DNA from: Spirochaetales bacterium
Lineage (GTDB): Bacteria > Spirochaetota > Spirochaetia > SZUA-6 > JAFGRV01
NCBI GenBank assembly: GCA_016930085.1
Contig: JAFGHO010000088.1
Coordinates: 1-64,000, forward strand
Direction: 5' to 3'
DNA length: 64,000 nucleotides
In this document: piece by piece, positions 55,269 to 63,407 of the stretch
How the letters are laid out: each line of letters starts with the position of its first letter
Position numbering within the stretch: position 1 is the stretch's first letter
Notes under the pieces: model-generated
Databases searched by the model: none
Seen by the model: only the letters and a program-made list of their open reading frames with translations
Told to the model about the DNA's origin: nothing
Position numbers and translations under genes: made by a program

Positions 55269-55706
55269 TCATAATACTTCCCAATACCCCCCCTTATCCG
55301 GTCCGATTCTTTTAAGAAGCCCTTTTTCCTGCAATTTCTTTACGTTTCTTTCAATAGAACGGGTGGTTACGCCGATTCTCGATGATAATTCTTCTATTGT
55401 TAATGATGGTGTCTCTTTTAACAGAATAATTATTTTCTCCGACGTTTTCTCCGACGTTTTCTCCGACATATCGGAAAAAAAATCATCCTTGAACGTAATA
55501 TAAAATGAATGCGGGCTTTGATCAAAAACCGGTTCCGGTAATCCTTCTTCTTTCATCGCGTCCCTCATCCGCTTTATCCCCGTTCCCATTTTCTCCACAT
55601 AAATGGTTCTGGCCAAAAGCGATGCGATAATCGGATTTCTGGATTTGCTCACTTTACCGAACTCTTCCGGCGACATCCATTTAAACTCAAGTTCTTCCTT
55701 TGTCAT
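55269..55706 (-). CDS. C-terminal fragment of an ATP-binding/winged-helix protein (AlbA_2/RecG-like type)
   Basis: The 145 residues correspond to the end of the ~450-residue proteins with an AlbA_2 or HATPase_c_4 region: SKSRNPIIASLLARTIYVEKMGTGI, RMRDAMKEEGLPEPVF and a winged helix (LTIEELSSRIGVTTRSIERNV). The EKTSEKTSEK linker is typical of the family. The N-terminal DNA/ATP-binding part is missing, yet the frame has its own ATG two bases after hsdM and no internal stop. It may be a decay product or a small regulator kept with the locus. Confidence 0.7.
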   Translation of the reverse strand: MTKEELEFKWMSPEEFGKVSKSRNPIIASLLARTIYVEKMGTGIKRMRDAMKEEGLPEPVFDQSPHSFYITFKDDFFSDMSEKTSEKTSEKIIILLKETPSLTIEELSSRIGVTTRSIERNVKKLQEKGLLKRIGPDKGGYWEVL

Positions 55707-55708
55707 GG

Positions 55709-57667
55709 CTAAATCCCCAGCTCCTCGAAGTTGCTCCGGATTATCTCCGCTAATGTTACCGCATCGTCGTTCAATTGTTCCAGTTCCCGGTGAATCTCCT
55801 GTATGGTCTCGTGGAAGTCAAAGTCCTCGTCCTCTTCTTCGGGCGCCACCCCCACATAACGCCCCGGCGTCAGGCTGTAATCGTTTTCCGCTATTTCCTT
55901 TGTATCCACAAGCTTCACAAGCCCCGGAACATCGGCAAGCGATGCGTCCGGAAAACGCTTTATATGCCAGCCGGTCTGCTTGTGGAAATACAGGGTCTGC
56001 TTGATCGCGTCGAGCGCCTTCCCGTGTGCTTCTTCGAGTTCCGCCTTCCGCTTTTTACTGTTGCGGGTTTGATCGGGTCCTTCGATCGCAGCCTTGAATG
56101 ATACTTCGAGCAGTTTCCTCGCTTCGGCAAGCCTTTCGGTAACCGGCAAAAAACCGGTATAAGCCTTTTTCTGTTCTTCATGTGTTGTGAGCTTCCCCGC
56201 TTTTTTAATAAAAGCCCTTATATCATTCGCGCATCCATCCGTTTCTTTTTTCAGCCGCTGTACCGTTTCATTTTCTTTTTCCCGGATGATATCGTGATAT
56301 TGTTTAATAGCTGTTTCTGTTTCTTGTGCGTGTGACGTCATGCTGTTAAAGTATGCTTCGATAAGCGAAAGGTATTTTTTTGTGTCGCCCCTGTACAGCC
56401 ATACGATGGATGTTATGTTGTTGAGCTGTTCGGGTGAAAAGTCGTAGACCCTCCGGCTTACCATCCGGTATGTGTTTCGTGCGTCGATCATGAGCACGCT
56501 GTCCCTCCGTGCTTCCGGCTTGTCATTGTTCAGAAACCAGAGTTCGCAGGGAACGGAAAGGGTATAGAAGAAATTTGACCGTATGGCGATCATCGCGTCG
56601 ACCGCGCCGGTCTCGATCAGTTTTCTTCGTACTTCCCGTTCGCCGCCGCCCGCGCTCGATGCCTGGCTCGACATGACGAATCCGGCGCGGCCCGTTTCGT
56701 TCATGTAACTGTAAAAGTATGAAATCCAGAGGTAGTTGCCGTTCGACACCTGCTTTTTCTTGTTCACCCCCGGAAGCCCGAACGGCAGCCTGGGGTCCGC
56801 TTTCACCTTTTCCGCGTCAACCCCGTCGACATTGAACGGCGGGTTCGCCATGACGAAATCGGCCTTTTTTAACAGGTTGTGTTCGTCCTGATAAAAGGTA
56901 TTTGCCTCGGCGATCTTCCCTTCCAGCCCGTGCACGGCGAGATTCATCCGCGCCAGGCGTATCGTTGTCGCGGTCTTTTCCTGCCCGTAAAAGGTGAGGA
57001 CCCGCTGCGGGTTCTTTCCCCGTACGTGCATAAAATGGCCGGTCTGCACGAACATTCCCCCGGAACCGCATGCGGGATCGAAGACGATGCCGTGGTTCGG
57101 TTCGATGACATTGACGATCGTCTGTACCAGTGAAACGGGAGTAAAAAACTCGCCTTTCTCTCCTGCCCCCGCCATGGCGAAGTTCATGAGAAAATATTCA
57201 TAGATTCGCCCGAACACATCGCCGGACGCCTTCCGTAGCGCTTCATCGTTGAATATCTTTAAAAGGCGGTTTAATAAATCGTTGTCGAATATCTGGTAGT
57301 CTTTCGGCAGGATGCCCATGAGCTGTTCGTCCACCGCTTCGATCGCTTCCATTGCCTCATTGACGGCCGCAGAAGGATCATCACCCTGCGGAAGATTGAG
57401 AAGGTAGTCGTAACGTGATTTTTCGGGAAGATAGAGGGCCGCCTTTCCTTTATAATCTTCCTTTGTAATAGCCCTCGTCTTGCCTCCCCGTGACGGGAGG
57501 TTCTTCTTTATTTCTTCCTGCGCCGTCAGGAAACGGTTGTACGCGTACCGGAGGAAGATAAGCCCCAGGACGGGCATGGAATATTCCGTCTGTGTGAGTT
57601 TGGAATTGGCGCGAAGCTGGTCCGCCGCCTCCCACAGCCGTTTTTCAAGTTTCGTAATATCCTGCAT
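55709..57667 (-). CDS. hsdM: Type I DNA methyltransferase, M subunit
   Basis: The 652-residue subunit methylates adenine in the HsdS target. It begins with the HsdM N-terminal domain (RLWEAADQLRANSKLTQTEY), then the AdoMet motif FDPACGSGGMFVQT and the catalytic motif MANPPFNVDGV (NPPF). The C-terminal half has coiled-coil segments and an acidic patch EEEDEDFDFHETI. It is the first gene of the run hsdM, fragment, hsdS, ietA, ietS, hsdR, DUF6161, all on the minus strand. It appears intact. Confidence 0.93.
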   Translation of the reverse strand: MQDITKLEKRLWEAADQLRANSKLTQTEYSMPVLGLIFLRYAYNRFLTAQEEIKKNLPSRGGKTRAITKEDYKGKAALYLPEKSRYDYLLNLPQGDDPSAAVNEAMEAIEAVDEQLMGILPKDYQIFDNDLLNRLLKIFNDEALRKASGDVFGRIYEYFLMNFAMAGAGEKGEFFTPVSLVQTIVNVIEPNHGIVFDPACGSGGMFVQTGHFMHVRGKNPQRVLTFYGQEKTATTIRLARMNLAVHGLEGKIAEANTFYQDEHNLLKKADFVMANPPFNVDGVDAEKVKADPRLPFGLPGVNKKKQVSNGNYLWISYFYSYMNETGRAGFVMSSQASSAGGGEREVRRKLIETGAVDAMIAIRSNFFYTLSVPCELWFLNNDKPEARRDSVLMIDARNTYRMVSRRVYDFSPEQLNNITSIVWLYRGDTKKYLSLIEAYFNSMTSHAQETETAIKQYHDIIREKENETVQRLKKETDGCANDIRAFIKKAGKLTTHEEQKKAYTGFLPVTERLAEARKLLEVSFKAAIEGPDQTRNSKKRKAELEEAHGKALDAIKQTLYFHKQTGWHIKRFPDASLADVPGLVKLVDTKEIAENDYSLTPGRYVGVAPEEEDEDFDFHETIQEIHRELEQLNDDAVTLAEIIRSNFEELGI

Positions 57668-57871
57668 TGTCTTTTGCTAAAAATCCTCTTGATAAATTTT
57701 CTTTTATAATAGTCTTTAAATCGGGTAATTGGCAAGTATATTTTGAAAAAAAAAGGCTGCATGGATAGATAAGATAATAATGTAATGGAGTTTAATTTCT
57801 ATTTTATTCTACTTCTGTCTTAACGTATACGTATCGCATGAACGGCATCATCGTGTGTATTTTTTGCGCTT

Positions 57872-57908
57872 CATCCGCGCCATCCGTTCTTTACCGCGAA
57901 ATCCGTAG
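57872..57908 (+). repeat. ~37-bp repeat, copy 3
   Basis: Begins CATCCGCGCCATCCG and ends ACCGCGAAATCCGTAG; 30 of 37 bases agree with copy 2 in the same orientation. It lies upstream of hsdM, so copies 2 and 3 flank the complete GxxExxY / type I / IetAS segment as direct repeats. Confidence 0.65.
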
Positions 57909-57956
57909 TAAATCTCTTATTCCATAATCACAAGCCGAAGCCGTCTTCCCTTTCAT

Positions 57957-58940
57957 TCATGCAATATCCGCAAGCCGTTTCTCCCGTTCCCCGATGAGCC
58001 CGTCGATTTCCGCGATAACATCGGGGGTGAGTTCCAGCTCAGCCGCCTTCACCGTCTCTTCGATCTGGGAGACACGGCGCGCTCCCACGATCGCCGCCGT
58101 CACTTCCGGGCGCCTTCTCACCCACGCGATGGCGAGGCGGGGGAGGGTGGTCCCGAGTTTTTCGGCGACGGCCTTGAGGTTGTCGATAAAGGCCATGTTG
58201 ACGGACAGTTCAGGTTCCCGGAAATGGGGGTCGTTCCGCCGGTGGTCGTCCGGCTTGATGTTCGAGACCCATTCGCGGTCGATCTTTCCGGTCAGCAGTC
58301 CCTTGTACATCGGGCTGTAGCAGACGATCCCGATATTCTTTTTACCGCAGTACGGTATGATTTCCTCTTCGATGCCCCGCCGTATCATGCTGTAGGGCGG
58401 CTGGAGCGAGACGGGGGGGCGGATCGGCGTGATGCGTTCGAGCTGACCCACATTGAAGTTGGACACGCCCCCGCAGCGTATTTTCCCTTCCTTTATCAAT
58501 GCCGATACTGCCTCCCAGCCTTCCTCGATGTCTTCCTCCGGGTCGGGCCAGTGTATCTGGTAGAGGTCGATCGTCTCGATGCCGAGCCGTTTCAGGCTGT
58601 CCTCCGCTTCCTTTTTGACGCTCTCCTTTTTCAGATTGCCGGCCACCCTGCCGTTTTTGTCTTCGATCCTTCCGCACTTTGTCGCGATCAACGGCCGCCC
58701 GCTCATGCCCTTTATCGCTTTTCCGACCACTTCCTCCGAGCGGCCTATCCCGTAGACCGCGGCGGTGTCGATCCAGTTGATGCCGAGGTCGAGCGCCCGG
58801 TGAATCGTTCGTATCGATTCATCGTCGTCCTGGGGCCCCCACCCGAACTGCCATGCCCCTCCCCCGATCGCCCAGGTCCCGAGCCCGATCACGGTAATGT
58901 CGAGGTCGGATGTTCCAAGTCGTTTTGTTTTCATAATCAT
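57957..58940 (-). CDS. Aldo/keto reductase
   Basis: The 327-residue NADPH-dependent oxidoreductase has the (beta/alpha)8 pattern. Catalytic residues are seen in INWIDTAAVYG (Asp, Tyr), LIATKCGR (Lys) and LYQIHWPD (His). The cofactor-binding tail is in TAAIVGARRVSQIEE. Physiological substrate is unknown; family members reduce sugars, aldehydes and ketones. ATG 58940 or two codons later. It stands alone between the defence island and the Nrd operon. Confidence 0.9.
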   Translation of the reverse strand: MIMKTKRLGTSDLDITVIGLGTWAIGGGAWQFGWGPQDDDESIRTIHRALDLGINWIDTAAVYGIGRSEEVVGKAIKGMSGRPLIATKCGRIEDKNGRVAGNLKKESVKKEAEDSLKRLGIETIDLYQIHWPDPEEDIEEGWEAVSALIKEGKIRCGGVSNFNVGQLERITPIRPPVSLQPPYSMIRRGIEEEIIPYCGKKNIGIVCYSPMYKGLLTGKIDREWVSNIKPDDHRRNDPHFREPELSVNMAFIDNLKAVAEKLGTTLPRLAIAWVRRRPEVTAAIVGARRVSQIEETVKAAELELTPDVIAEIDGLIGEREKRLADIA

Positions 58941-59087
58941 CTCCGTTTATAATGGTTTTGATGGAATTGCCGTTTCGGTATACAAATCTCATGTCGATAC
59001 TATCGTAACAGATATGATCGCCGGTTTCAACATTATGACCGCTTCAATGTGAAAAAGCGGGCAATTATCCGCATTAATTCGCTTTTC

Positions 59088-59828
59088 TCAAGTTAACTCG
59101 GCGGGCGCTTTCACGCCTTCGTTTTCTTTTATCGAATAACGAAGCGTGCACGGTATACCCTCCCGGGCCGCGATGTCCCGCATCGCCTGCATGAGCGGCG
59201 GCGGGGTTGGTGGTTTTTCCGCGAAGGACGGATCGAGGGTGTGTCCGGGCCGGAATTGCGCGAGGACATAGCGGTCCGTTCCCCTGATGAGCCCGCATAT
59301 TTCCGCGATGTCGTCCTCCATTACGATGCCCGGGGCGACGGTTGTCCGGAATTCGTGGGGGACGCCGGAGTTCAGGATGATACCGATAGATTCCTTCACC
59401 CTTTCTCCGTAATCGGTCTGTTCAACGGCTGAAAGGAGGCGGTACCGGCCGGGCGAGGTCTTTATATCCATGGCGACATAATCGAACCGTATGGATTCGA
59501 GCCGTTCGGGAAGCGTCCCGTTGGTATCGATCTTGACTTTGAGGCCGAGTGAATGAATACAGTCTATAAGCTTTTCCAGGTGAGGGGAAAGGAGGGGTTC
59601 ACCACCGCTTAAACAGACCCCCCCCAACACCCTGCACCTCTTATCAAGAAAGGAGGCGATATCTTCCCACCCGACCATACCGGATATTCCGGCGGGACGA
59701 TACCCCGCGACAAGCCCGGGATTGTGGCAGTAAGGGCATCTGAGGTTGCATCCGGGCATGAAAATAGTGGCCGCGATTTCTCCCGGGAAATCGATGAGTG
59801 TCGTTTTCTGAATACCGAATCTCATCAT
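59088..59828 (-). CDS. nrdG: Anaerobic ribonucleotide reductase activase (NrdG2 type, radical SAM)
   Basis: The protein of about 246 residues makes the glycyl radical of the class III reductase. The radical-SAM motif is GCNLRCPYCHNPG (CxxxCxxC, about residue 26), with the following GGVCLSGGEPLLS, DTNG and MDIKTSP blocks. The opening FGIQKTTLIDFPGEIAATIF is typical of the NrdG2 group (TIGR02495). Start uncertain: ATG 59828 is preferred over a GTG at 59852. It follows the small glycyl-radical ORF by 37 bases, or by 13 bases if the GTG is used. Confidence 0.88.
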   Translation of the reverse strand: MMRFGIQKTTLIDFPGEIAATIFMPGCNLRCPYCHNPGLVAGYRPAGISGMVGWEDIASFLDKRCRVLGGVCLSGGEPLLSPHLEKLIDCIHSLGLKVKIDTNGTLPERLESIRFDYVAMDIKTSPGRYRLLSAVEQTDYGERVKESIGIILNSGVPHEFRTTVAPGIVMEDDIAEICGLIRGTDRYVLAQFRPGHTLDPSFAEKPPTPPPLMQAMRDIAAREGIPCTLRYSIKENEGVKAPAELT

Positions 59829-59865
59829 TGGCTCAGCCGGTGCCCTTTTCACGACTGTCCGCGGC

Positions 59866-60135
59866 CTACAGACAGGCGACGTGTTCGGAGACCGAAGCTG
59901 TCTTTGCCAATTTTACCGCCTTTGCGGAATTTGCCGCAGGGGCCTTTCCGGCGTCCGCGGGAAGTGAAAAGGGTTGGCGGTAGTTGTATTCTTCCCGTTT
60001 TCCCTTGTTCCAGTTCTTTATCGACCGGTAGTAGCCGACAATCCGTGTATATACTTCAGTTTCCCTGCCCTTGACCTCGGAAAGCCTGTCGCGGAGCATT
60101 GAAATTTCATTATTCAAATCTTCTATTGTTCTCAT
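59866..60135 (-). CDS. Separate glycyl-radical-motif protein of class III ribonucleotide reductase
   Basis: The 89-residue protein has an N-terminal heptad-like helix (IEDLNNEISMLRDRLSEVKG), then TEVYTRIVGYYRSIKNWNKG, which matches the very end of ordinary NrdD proteins, where the Gly of the R-x-x-G-Y motif carries the radical; here it would be Gly34. A variable Ala/Lys-rich tail ends HVACL. It has its own strong site (AAGGAGATAAAGGAG) and lies 17 bases after NrdD in another frame, so it is a separate protein, not a simple frameshift product. It should dock onto NrdD and be activated by NrdG. Confidence 0.75.
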   Translation of the reverse strand: MRTIEDLNNEISMLRDRLSEVKGRETEVYTRIVGYYRSIKNWNKGKREEYNYRQPFSLPADAGKAPAANSAKAVKLAKTASVSEHVACL

Positions 60136-60152
60136 CTCCTTTATCTCCTTAT

Positions 60153-62252
60153 CTAGTTTTTTCGATGTAATTTATCCTTCTTTTTTTCGAGCTCACGAAT
60201 CTTTTTAAGGATAACCGCTCTCTCCTCTTCTTTGCAGAGGGGACAGTTGAAATGTTCTCCGGAAAGATATCCGTGTACCGGACAAACGGAAAATGTCGGC
60301 GTAATGGTAAAGTAGGGAATCCGGTACTGGGAGGCGAGCGTTTTAACGAGATTTCTGCACGTTTTCCAGTCATCGATCGCCTCCCCGATGAGGGCGTGAA
60401 AGACCGTGCCGCCCGTGTACTTGATCTGGAGTTCTTCCTGCAGATCGAGCGCCTCAAAGACATCGTTCGTGAAACCGACGGGAAGCTGGGTCGAGTTGGT
60501 GTAATAGGGGACGTCTTCGCCTCCTGAAATGATATCGGGAAAATGCTCGCGGTCGTGTTTTGCCAGACGGTAGCTCGTGCTTTCGGCCGGTGTCGCCTCC
60601 AGATTGAAAAGGTCGCCGGTCGCTTCCTGGTAATCGGCGAGGCGTTTACGCATGTAATCGAGTACTTCGAGGGCGAATGACCTCCCTTCTTCCGTGCTGA
60701 TGTCCCTTCCCGTGAAATTGAGCAGGCACTCGTTCATGCCCGTGATACCGATGGTGGAAAAGTGATTTCCGAGATGCTTCAGGTACCTGCGGGTGTAGGG
60801 GAACAGGCCGTTGTCCATGAGCCGGTTGATCACTTTCCGTTTGATGAGAAGGGATTTAGCCGCGAGGTCCATGAAGTGATCGAGCCGCTCGAAGAAATCC
60901 CTCCGCCCTTTCGAAAGATAACCGATTCTCGGAAGATTGATGGTCACCACACCTATCGATCCGGTAAACTCGTCGGCGCCGAACAGCCCGCCGCCCCGTT
61001 TTCTGAGTTCCCGCTTGTCGAGCTGAAGTCGGCAGCACATCGAACGCACGTCCCCCGGTTTGAGGTCGCTGTTGATGAAATTCTGGAAATAGGGCGTACC
61101 GTATTTCGCCGTCATTTCAAAGAGAAGCCGCGTGTTGTCCGATTCCCAGTCGAAGTCATGCGTGATGTTGTACGTCGGGATGGGATACTGGAATCCCCTC
61201 CCGTTCGCGTCGCCGGCGAGAAGAAGTTCGATGAAGGCCTTGTTGATCATGTCCATTTCCGGCTGGCAATCCCCGAACGTGAAATCCTGTTCCTCGCCGC
61301 CGATAATCGCGGGGATGTATTTGAGATCTTCGGGAACGGTCCAGTCCAATGTGATGTTCGTGAACGGTGCCTGGCTTCCCCAGCGCGAGGGGGTATTGAC
61401 GCCGAAAATGAAACTCTGAATCGACTGCATCACTTCTTTAAAGGAAAGGTGGTCCTTCCTGACAAAGGGGGCCAGATAGGTGTCGAAACTCGAAAGGGCC
61501 TGTGCCCCCGCCCATTCGTTCTGCATGATACCGAGAAAATTCACCACCTGGGATATAAGTGTAGAGAGGTGGCGCGAAGGCCGCGATGTTATTTTATCCG
61601 GTACCCCGCCAAGTCCTTCCTGAATCAGCTGGCGCAGCGACCAGCCGGCGCAATAACCGCAGAACATCGAAAGGTCGTGAATATGAAAGTCCGCGTTTCT
61701 GTGGGCGTCGGCGATTTCTTCGGGATAGATGTTTTTGAGCCAGTAATTCGCCGTGATGGTGCCCGAATTGTGGAGGATGAGGCCTCCCAGAGAGAAGTTG
61801 ACATTTGCATTCTCCTTCACCCTCCAGTCCGACTGGCATAAATATCCATCCATCGTATTGTTGATATCGAGCATGAGTTTTTTCGTATCGCGTATCACCT
61901 CATGCCGCGCCCTGTAGATGATATACGCCTTTGCGATATCGAACAGTTTTTCCTCCATGAGTACGTTTTCAACAATATCCTGAATCTCTTCGATCGCCGG
62001 CGCCGAGTTGGAATGACGATTGGACATGAGTTCCTTGAGCACATTTTCCACCTGTAACGTGCAGTGTTCGACAAGTTCGGAGTTTTCCCCGTCACGCACC
62101 GCACCGATCGCTTTCCCTATCGCCTGCGCGATTTTATTTCTGTCGTACGATTCGATTCTTCCGTCACGCTTGATGACTTTTTTGATAATCTGCTGTTGTC
62201 CGTCGTCGGGTTTCCTCATTTCAAGGAATTCTTTCCAGTCCTGACTGATCAT
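60153..62252 (-). CDS. nrdD: Anaerobic (class III) ribonucleoside-triphosphate reductase lacking its C-terminal glycyl-radical site
   Basis: The 699-residue catalytic subunit reduces ribonucleotides without oxygen. It has an ATP-cone (about 15-110; KVIKRDGRIESYDRNKIAQAI) and the NrdD barrel (GGLILHNSGTITANYWL, VNTPSRWGSQAPFTN, MCCRLQLD, GSIGVVTINLPRIGYL). The zinc site CPVHGYLSGEHFNCPLC is intact, but after it, where RITGYYRPV-like radical sequence is expected, the protein ends with a charged helix VILKKIRELEKKKDKLH. The radical motif is on the next ORF. ATGA overlap with nrdR. Confidence 0.93.
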   Translation of the reverse strand: MISQDWKEFLEMRKPDDGQQQIIKKVIKRDGRIESYDRNKIAQAIGKAIGAVRDGENSELVEHCTLQVENVLKELMSNRHSNSAPAIEEIQDIVENVLMEEKLFDIAKAYIIYRARHEVIRDTKKLMLDINNTMDGYLCQSDWRVKENANVNFSLGGLILHNSGTITANYWLKNIYPEEIADAHRNADFHIHDLSMFCGYCAGWSLRQLIQEGLGGVPDKITSRPSRHLSTLISQVVNFLGIMQNEWAGAQALSSFDTYLAPFVRKDHLSFKEVMQSIQSFIFGVNTPSRWGSQAPFTNITLDWTVPEDLKYIPAIIGGEEQDFTFGDCQPEMDMINKAFIELLLAGDANGRGFQYPIPTYNITHDFDWESDNTRLLFEMTAKYGTPYFQNFINSDLKPGDVRSMCCRLQLDKRELRKRGGGLFGADEFTGSIGVVTINLPRIGYLSKGRRDFFERLDHFMDLAAKSLLIKRKVINRLMDNGLFPYTRRYLKHLGNHFSTIGITGMNECLLNFTGRDISTEEGRSFALEVLDYMRKRLADYQEATGDLFNLEATPAESTSYRLAKHDREHFPDIISGGEDVPYYTNSTQLPVGFTNDVFEALDLQEELQIKYTGGTVFHALIGEAIDDWKTCRNLVKTLASQYRIPYFTITPTFSVCPVHGYLSGEHFNCPLCKEEERAVILKKIRELEKKKDKLHRKN

Positions 62253-62731
62253 TTCAATGATTTCCTCCTTTCCCTTTTTTTGGACAGCTTTTCGATTTCA
62301 CTGATGAATTCCCTGACATTCTCGAATTTTCTGTAAACGGATGCAAAACGTATATAGGCCACCCTGTCGAGTTTATACAACCGTTTCAGCACCATTTCTC
62401 CAAGTTCGGTCGATGGGATTTCGTGTGTGTTTTTTGCCTTCATAAATGCTTCGTCTTCGATTTCAACAAGCATTTCTTCGACAACGTTTTGAGGAATAGG
62501 TCTTTTTTCGATCGCGCGCTGAATGCCGCGTTCAAGTTTTTTCAGTTCAAAATCCTGTCTTATTCCGTCTCGCTTTACTACCATAAGTTTTTTTTCTTCT
62601 ATATGCTCATATGAGGTGAAACGGTACCCGCATTTCAGACACTCTCTTCTTCTTCGTATGCTTTCACCGTTTGCAAGCATTCGCGATTCAATTACCTTGT
62701 CTTCAGTCGCTTCGCAATACGGACATCTCAT
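62249..62731 (-). CDS. nrdR: Transcriptional repressor NrdR
   Basis: The 160-residue repressor has the zinc ribbon CPYCEATEDKVIESR and CLKCGYRFTSYE, then an ATP-cone (VVKRDGIRQDFELKKLERGI) that senses ATP/dATP. It represses nrd genes through paired boxes, two of which lie upstream at 63155-63212, so the operon is predicted to be autoregulated. Co-location with nrdD is common. Its stop overlaps the nrdD start. Confidence 0.94.
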   Translation of the reverse strand: MRCPYCEATEDKVIESRMLANGESIRRRRECLKCGYRFTSYEHIEEKKLMVVKRDGIRQDFELKKLERGIQRAIEKRPIPQNVVEEMLVEIEDEAFMKAKNTHEIPSTELGEMVLKRLYKLDRVAYIRFASVYRKFENVREFISEIEKLSKKRERRKSLK

Positions 62732-62754
62732 TTTTTATATACCGCTTTTCTTTT

Positions 62755-63147
62755 TTATTCACCGCACATCCTCGTTTCATATGACGAAAAAGCCGGAAAT
62801 CTCCGTTTGTCGACGGACAAGACAATCGTTTGCCCCGTTCCGGCTTTGCCCCGGGGCACACTGGTGATGGAAACAACTTTCAGCTTATTACAAATAACAG
62901 TATGGGAAAAAAGTAACAGACTGTTAATGCCGGTGCGTCCGCCCGAGATCCGAAAGTTTTTCGGTTGAAAAAGATTCATCTCCGAAAGCCCCTTTTTTTC
63001 AAGGTTTTGGATACACGCTTTACGGCAGGGCGGCTGCACATCATGCCAAACATACACGCCCCGCGACGCACCTTCATGAATACAATGCCGGATATAGTCG
63101 TTAATGTGACGAATACGGCCCTCAAATTCACACCGGCACCCGGCCAT
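62755..63147 (-). CDS. Possible small Cys/Arg-rich protein in the nrdR leader
   Basis: A 130-codon frame fills most of the stretch between the NrdR-box promoter and nrdR. An AGGTG site lies four bases before its ATG. It begins MAGCRCEFEGRIRHINDY and contains HDVQPPCRKACIQNL. I recognise no family, and the second half looks less protein-like, so it may be chance or the region may be an RNA leader. If real it is the first gene of the operon, 23 bases before nrdR. Confidence 0.3.
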   Translation of the reverse strand: MAGCRCEFEGRIRHINDYIRHCIHEGASRGVYVWHDVQPPCRKACIQNLEKKGLSEMNLFQPKNFRISGGRTGINSLLLFSHTVICNKLKVVSITSVPRGKAGTGQTIVLSVDKRRFPAFSSYETRMCGE

Positions 63148-63154
63148 ATCACCT

Positions 63155-63170
63155 ACTCTATATATAGTGT
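63155..63170. promoter_or_regulatory. NrdR box 1
   Basis: ACTCTATATATAGTGT, one mismatch-level variant of the NrdR consensus (acaCwATATwTwGtgt). It lies just downstream of the predicted start of the minus-strand transcript. Confidence 0.8.
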
Positions 63171-63188
63171 CGGTTTTAATTTTACCAA

Positions 63189-63217
63189 AGTTTAGTACAC
63201 TATATATTGTGTGTCAA
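63189..63217 (-). promoter_or_regulatory. Promoter of the nrdR-nrdD-nrdG operon
   Basis: On the minus strand TTGACA (63217-63212), a 17-bp spacer and TAAACT (63194-63189) form a near-consensus promoter. NrdR box 2 fills the spacer, so bound NrdR would block RNA polymerase. The transcript would start near 63182 and have about 450 bases before nrdR. Confidence 0.8.
63197..63212. promoter_or_regulatory. NrdR box 2
   Basis: ACACTATATATTGTGT, a perfect-looking NrdR box between the -35 and -10 boxes of the operon promoter. Its start is 42 bp from that of box 1, four helical turns, so both boxes face the same side of the DNA. Confidence 0.88.
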
Positions 63218-63322
63218 GACCGGACGGGAAAAAAATAAAGAAAAAATATGATTTTTTTAATAAACAGCTAATCATGCGTTAAGAATGGTTTTCAGGCGCA
63301 CGACGGGTGACCATTGTATCCC

Positions 63323-63351
63323 TTGATTAAAATGGTATATTTGGATATAGT
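63323..63351 (+). promoter_or_regulatory. Sigma-70-type promoter of the PurF-like gene
   Basis: TTGATT (63323-63328), 17-bp spacer, TATAGT (63346-63351). Expected start near 63358; GGAGG and ATG 63408 follow. Confidence 0.6.
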
Positions 63352-63407
63352 TGTCTTCCGGCCATGGCGGCCCGTTATATAATAAAAGAGAGAGTCGGAG
63401 GTTTTTT

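Noticed and set aside
55436-55475. TCCGACGTTTTC repeats as a microsatellite of interest
   Set aside because: They encode the EKTSEKTSEK linker that is common in this protein family, so the repeat is not specific to this locus.
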